Part shown: in pieces, positions 59,601 through 64,000 of the stretch
Numbering within the stretch: the first letter of the stretch is position 1
How the letters are laid out: each line of letters begins with the position of its first letter
Origin: Pterois miles
Lineage: Eukaryota; Chordata; Actinopteri; Perciformes; Scorpaenidae
NCBI GenBank assembly: GCA_947000775.1
Contig: CAMQGK010000514.1
Location: forward strand, 2,578,001-2,642,000
Length of the DNA: 64,000 nucleotides
Reading direction: 5' to 3'
The notes under the pieces: model-generated
What the model was told of the DNA's origin: nothing
Database searches by the model: none
Seen by the model: the letters and a program-made list of their open reading frames with translations, nothing else
Translations under genes and position numbers: made by a program

Positions 59601-62600
59601 CCAAACTGCTCCATGAACAGTTTGAGTCTGTAGCATCGGTCCACGGCTCCCACGAACACCAGCGTCTTCCCCTGAACCAGCCGCAGCTTCAGCAGCGTGT
59701 AGACCAGCAGGAACTTGTCCTCCTCCTCACACTTGATGCTGTACTGCTGCAGCTGGCTGCTGTCTGGGAGCTGAGAGCCCTGCAGCTTCAGGATCACCTG
59801 AGACGAGTCACATGAGCCTTTATAAACAGTTACTGGACAACACCTGTAATGTGTTACTACAGTGATCAGCTGTGTGCTCTACAGCAGACAAGCTCTCTGA
59901 CACTGAATGGGACATTACTGGGTTGTGCAGCAGCAGCTCCTTTAAGGCCTGAACGTCCTCGGTGAGAGTAGCCGACATCAGGAACGACTGGTAGATCTTC
60001 GGCAGATGACTGTTCAAACAACAAAACACACAGAAAAGGCTCATTTTAGGGGTGGAGGAAAACTCGCAATACTTTGCGTGACAATATTATATCAATACAC
60101 AGACGTAAAGTATTGATCTTTTATTATATAAACTAGGGATGCTAATTTTCCTCACCAAAAACCGACCCTCGTTAAACGGTTACCGGTATTAACCTTTAAC
60201 CGACATGATATGTGTCTCGCATGCAGCAGTGAACCAGCTGCAGTATATGAGGACAACAGACAGCTGAGTCAACAGTTCACTGTCAGGAGAGTTACCATAG
60301 CAACCACGGTGCTGCATTCACTGTCTCCAGTTCACCATCAGGAGAGTTACTGTAGCAGCCACGGTGCTGCGTTCACTGTCTCCAGTTCACCGTCAGGAGA
60401 GTTACTGTAGCAGCCACGGTGCTGCGTTCACTGTCTCCAGTTCACCGTCAGGAGAGTTACTGTAGCAACCACGGTGCTGCATTCACTGTCTCCAGTTCAC
60501 CATCAGGAGAGTTACTGTAGCGGCCACAGTGCTGCGTTCACTGTGTTCATGATGTTTAGATATTTAAGTGCAAACAGCTGCTGACAGACATTACATTACA
60601 TTACCAATTTGCTGTATGTCATGTTGTCATATAGTTAGACTGCAGTGTGTTGCGCGTGGTATTATATATATTTCCTCTCACACAAGAGCAGAACATGCGT
60701 CCGAACTGGCCATCAGCTGCCTTTGTGGTGTGTTCAAGTGCAACTTGTCGGTCAAAACAAAGACGATGTGAGGCGACTCAGCAGTAGACCTTCATCGCCG
60801 CTAGTTCTCGGATATCAGCTTGATATCTGGGCCTGAACGCTGAATTAAATTAAATAGCACAGCATAAATAAAAAACACTGCAACACTTTTAAGACTCTTC
60901 GTCCACTGTTGTAGTTTTGCACATTTTCAGGCAGCTGTTTGCAGCAAAAATGTTCCGATGAAGCCACCGTTCACTACCTGCTCAGCAACAAACAGCAGAC
61001 AGACAAAGATTTAGACTCGTTGGTGAACATAGCTAATGTCTAGCTCCCACTACCACAACTCTAGCCCTGCTTTTCCACTCGACGACATCCTTCAAATGAA
61101 ACAATCTGAGAAGGAAAAACCTGCCTAATTTTAAGGAGCCATAAGCCAAAAGAGGTTGAGAACAGCTGCTTCAACTCCCCACTAAACAGGACAGTGGTCT
61201 TTCTGGTGAATGACAGATGAAAAGTCTGCAGGTTCTCACCACAACAAGTTCTTCAGGTCGGCCTCGAAGCCAAAAGAGAAGAGCAGGTCGGCCTCATCGA
61301 CCACCAGCATCTCCAGGGACGAATGCAGGACCAGGTTCTGTGCGTTGAGGTGGGCGAGCACACGGGACGGCGTCCCCACAACCACGTCGGGCTTCTCCAT
61401 TAAGATAGGCCTGTTCAAACAGCATCAACCACACATTCACCATTCACATCTACTTACATTTGATACAAATCCTGAAGGGATGTGTATATTTTTAGTGAGT
61501 GAAATGTATAAACAGACTAACCTCTGTGCCGACAGGTCAGCTTTTCCGGTGATGTCGGCCACTCTGATGTCCCTGGAGCAGTACGCCGTTAACTGTCTCA
61601 TCATGGTCTGAACCTGCTGACCCAGCTCTTTGGTTGGAACCAGGACCAGAGCTCTCACATCCTGCTCACGAACGCTCTGCAGACGACAACAACAAACACA
61701 GCTGTCAGCAGGACGAAAATATTAACACACGTATCATCACACGGGGGAAATCTCTGGATTCATGTATCCTCAAGTGTCTTCTCTCACCTGTTTGGAGGCC
61801 AGAATGCGCTGGATGACGGGTACAGCGTAAGCAGCAGTCTTTCCAGATCCGGTCCGGGCGCGAGCCAGAAGGTCTTTCCCATCCAGGGCCAGAGGGATGG
61901 CCTTCTCCTGGATCAGAGTCGGCTGGGACCAACCCAGATCTGCAACCGCCTACATCACAGAGCAGAAACGTTTACATCCGCACTTTTCTTTCCCAAAACA
62001 CAGAGTCAGAATTTTCCGTCTTCTATGAAAATGTATTGTTGTTTGCTAAATCTCGTATTTATATTTTACTGTGCTATTTGTCAATAAAAGTTTTATTTAA
62101 AGAAATAAGAAGTTTATTTATTTTATCTATTTATGATTTATTCATTTACAAAAAGAAACACATTTTAAAAAAGAGGAAATGCTCACTTAACAATCCCAGT
62201 TTTTCAGCAGATGAGATTTAGACGATTAATTTGATTAATTATGTAAATTAAAATGTATCCATATTATATGGCTTAAAACACTGCCCTCCTTTTATACTTT
62301 CAAAGATGCTGAGTTTATTTGACTACAATTAAAACCTCAAACTTTCTAAATTGGCAAAATAATAAAATATTAGATTACTCAGACATTTCAAATTTATTCT
62401 AGCTCTTTAACTGATTTTTCTTTCTTTTTTTAATTATTGTTTATTACACTATATTACTGGACTTATTGTACTATATTATGTATTGAAATATTTGAATATG
62501 TACTTTATGTAGCTACTGTATTGAACTTTATAAATACAGAATTTTTCTTATTTTAACACGGTTTTTTCGATGTTTATGTCCTATTCCGTCAGCTTTGACA

Positions 62601-63237
62601 TAAAAATACGTAAATGAAGTTAACGTACAAAGTGAATAATTAAAGGTAATTTCAAACTGCGGTACAGTACAGAAATATAAAGACATGTCTGCACCGCTTT
62701 CACAGCGCAGTTATCACCATCTGTGACCTTATCAATCACAGATACTGTTATTCATCGGTGACACTTATCCAAATAAAGGGTGTCAGAAATGTCAAAGAAA
62801 TCGTAATCAGGTAACAGCTTTTAATGCAACACCGGAAGTCGCTTTTATAGCTTTTTGACTGTTATGATGTAAAATGTGTTACGTTAAACTGGATTTATCA
62901 AGCTGGTATCAGTTTCAACAACAAAATAAACGTTTACAGTCACGCTGACAATATCGTTAGTTCAGCTATAGATATAAACAGAAATGTATTTTAACTTTAA
63001 GAAGGTTTAACGTGTTTTTAACAGTCAGTTCACGAGACAAGTTAGCTGAGCCGCGAGGCAGTCCGCCTGTATTTACGACAGTTTGCGTCTCTTTTCTCCG
63101 GTTTTTACGTTCAGCTGGAGGTTCAACGTTTCGCTGACACTTTATTTCTCATTTACTGCTCGTGTCAGACGGTTTGTTACCTTTAAAAGACGGTCGTCTA
63201 AGCCCATTTCATGAAACTGGAGCCTATCCGCGGCCAT
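53663..63237 (-). CDS. ddx56: ddx56, nucleolar DEAD-box RNA helicase
   Basis: An ATP-dependent RNA helicase of the nucleolus needed for large ribosomal subunit assembly. Exons 5' to 3' on the minus strand: 63181-63237, 61788-61949, 61522-61676, 61240-61410, 59919-60009, 59556-59797, 58695-58838, 57753-57866, 57569-57663, 56611-56684, 56370-56459, 56175-56280, 55625-55725, 53663-53746. They total 1,686 nt, or 561 aa plus stop; human DDX56 has 547. All motifs are present: the Q motif (GWSQPTLIQEKA), Walker A ARTGSGKT, LVPTKELGQQ, TPSR, DEAD box VDEADLLFSFGF, SAT, the RGVDFQNVANVINFD region and YIHRVGRTAR. The C-terminal extension (MEEIEGFRYRCRDAMRSV, then KNPLKSFRYSGGRNRK) is basic and typical of DDX56. 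The last exon is about 1.9 kb from the previous one but matches the family C-terminus in frame. AEBP1 and DDX56 are also close neighbours in human. Confidence 0.96.
53747..55624 (-). other. Last intron of ddx56
   Basis: Contains a non-LTR tail (54098-54160) and otherwise unremarkable sequence. The 113-codon plus-strand ORF at 54410-54751 has no recognisable domain. Confidence 0.6.
54098..54160 (+). mobile_element. Non-LTR retrotransposon 3' tail with TTATC repeats
   Basis: AATTTCCCTCCGGGGATTAA, then TAAAGG and (TTATC)n, the same type as at 15070 and 41087. It lies in the ddx56 intron 53747-55624. Confidence 0.55.
56962..57470 (+). mobile_element. hAT-like interspersed repeat fragment, copy E (5' part)
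   Basis: Starts AGGGCTGTCAACTGATTAAA, then AATCATGATTAAATGCATGA, CTGTTCAAAATGAACCTTAA and GCTGCTTTATGTAAATGTAT, as in copy B. The CTTAAAGG-AGATTTA part occurs twice (57080 and 57335), indicating internal duplication or nesting. It lies in the ddx56 intron 56685-57568. Confidence 0.65.
58311..58368 (+). repeat. 11-bp minisatellite (GAGCGCCGTCG)
   Basis: Five tandem copies of an 11-bp GC-rich unit lie in the ddx56 intron 57867-58694. The 110-codon plus-strand ORF running through it has no other support. Confidence 0.85.
58970..59310 (-). mobile_element. hAT-like interspersed repeat fragment, copy F (inverted)
   Basis: The reverse complement reads in the same order as the family: GCTGCTTTATGCAAATACAT, TATTGTCCAGAAACCCTC, TCAGTGTGTCAGAGTGCTGA, CAGAGAACCCATTTACATCC, AGGTCAGAGGTCAAGGG. 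It joins the parts seen separately in B/E and A/C/D, proving they are one element. Confidence 0.75.
60282..60546 (+). repeat. 55-bp minisatellite, 4.8 copies
   Basis: Units start at 60282, 60337, 60392, 60447 and 60502, each exactly 55 bp (TCAGGAGAGTTACTGTAGCA, GCCACGGTGCTGCGTTCACT, GTCTCCAGTTCACC), about 90% or more identical. It lies in the ddx56 intron 60010-61239. Confidence 0.95.
61950..63180 (-). other. First intron of ddx56
   Basis: AT-rich, with an ETS-like ACCGGAAGT word at 62831-62839. No repeat or ORF of note. Confidence 0.6.
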
Positions 63238-63266
63238 CTCTGCTCCTCACTGCACTCACACGTGTG

Positions 63267-63285
63267 TCGCGAGATTTTTACGTCA
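63267..63285. promoter_or_regulatory. ddx56 promoter elements: TCGCGAGA core and CRE-like site
   Basis: A palindromic TCGCGAGA word (63267-63274) is followed at once by TTACGTCA (63278-63285), ending about 50 and 30 nt upstream of the ddx56 ATG. TCGCGAGA is a known element of TATA-less housekeeping promoters and TTACGTCA resembles a CRE/ATF site. No TATA box is seen. An ETS-like ACCGGAAGT lies inside intron 1 at 62831-62839. Confidence 0.5.
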
Positions 63286-64000
63286 TGTTGCCTTCAGGTC
63301 CCTACTCTGAAGCTCCGTGTTCCCAGCTCCTCCTCTAAAATAAAACTAAAATATTTCATAAAACAAATAAAAACTTTAATAAACAAAATAATGTGAAACA
63401 TGTTAATTAATACCAAATTTTTCATAAATCAAAAACAAAGGAAATAATGTATCATAAAATGTAAGTTCATATATCATTTATTTAACTTGAAATAAATCAT
63501 AAACAATAGGAATATAATATATAAAACTATGAAATATACAACATACAATAAAATAATTAAATTTTACTAAATTAAATTCTGTTAAATTATATTGAATTAA
63601 ATCAAAATTAAATTAAATTAAACTTAAAAAGCTATAAAATATATAACATGATATCATTGTATAATCCAATTAAACTAAATTAAATACAATTAAATTAAAT
63701 AATAATATAAATATTTTACATATTAACATATAAATAATATATTAAACTACATTTTTTTAAATGAATATAATTAGCTGTAATTACCTTGTAGTGAGGATTG
63801 TTTACTACTGATTTCCCTCTTCTGACCAGAAGATGGCGACAAACGCCACCAATGACTGAAGCACAACGTCACCCAGACCCTCGTTAACAATTAAATATAA
63901 AAATAAATAACCCAGGATCATTTCAGCAGCACTGAAACACACAACACACATGAAGCTGCGAAGATCTCCATGAACACACAGGTGGCTTTAACCCGGGTCA
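63286..64000. other. Right-hand flank upstream of ddx56
   Basis: The stretch 63340-63770 is extremely AT-rich (AAATTAAATT-type words), probably simple-sequence DNA. The last 200 bp are of balanced composition but show no ORF or recognisable motif. Confidence 0.6.

Noticed and set aside
53663..63237. ddx51 as the helicase identity
   Set aside because: The C-terminal block (EEIEGFRYRCRDAMRSVTKQA) and LLFSFGFEADLKNLL match DDX56, and the aebp1 neighbour agrees.

Overview
The window is vertebrate nuclear DNA, almost certainly a ray-finned (teleost) fish. The genes are split by introns with canonical GT-AG boundaries. The repeats are teleost in type: a Tc1 element, an RTE-like LINE 3' end, a tRNA-derived SINE, hAT-like fragments, long microsatellites and minisatellites. 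Nothing is organised as an operon, and there is no CRISPR array, phage or bacterial system. Five protein-coding genes could be rebuilt exon by exon with reading phase kept across every junction; the first is cut by the left edge.

Layout. (1) 1-10596, plus strand: 3' part of a GPCR kinase of the GRK4/5/6 subfamily, with the full kinase domain and C-terminal tail; the RGS-homology half lies outside. (2) 12041-22790, minus strand: ash2l, a core subunit of the SET1/MLL histone H3K4 methyltransferase complexes (16 coding exons, 587 aa). (3) 26239-27209, plus strand: a two-exon NK1-class homeobox gene, probably pnx, with a TATA box and a candidate regulatory region upstream. (4) 32801-52630, plus strand: aebp1 (ACLP), a secreted discoidin/carboxypeptidase-like matrix protein of about 1,013 aa. 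(5) 53663-63237, minus strand: ddx56, a nucleolar DEAD-box helicase of pre-60S ribosome assembly (14 exons, 561 aa). grk and ash2l converge, ash2l and the homeobox gene diverge, and aebp1 and ddx56 converge.

The genes do not form one pathway. Their grouping is best read as conserved synteny. AEBP1 and DDX56 are also close together in human (7p13). The trio GRK, NK1-class homeobox and carboxypeptidase-X-like gene recalls human 10q26 (GRK5, CPXM2, NKX1-2) and, for GRK and NK1, 4p16 (GRK4, NKX1-1), so this looks like a further copy of an ancient duplicated block.

Introns and intergenic DNA carry most of the unusual structure. There is a 1.9 kb minisatellite of about 93 copies of a 20-bp unit in an aebp1 intron, organised into a 734-bp higher-order repeat that has copied a retrotransposon tail. 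There is also a compound TAG array, a 55-bp minisatellite in a ddx56 intron, a 140-bp ash2l intron that is half CA repeat, a GC-AG intron in grk, and at least six fragments of one hAT-like family. I found no convincing new multi-gene system.
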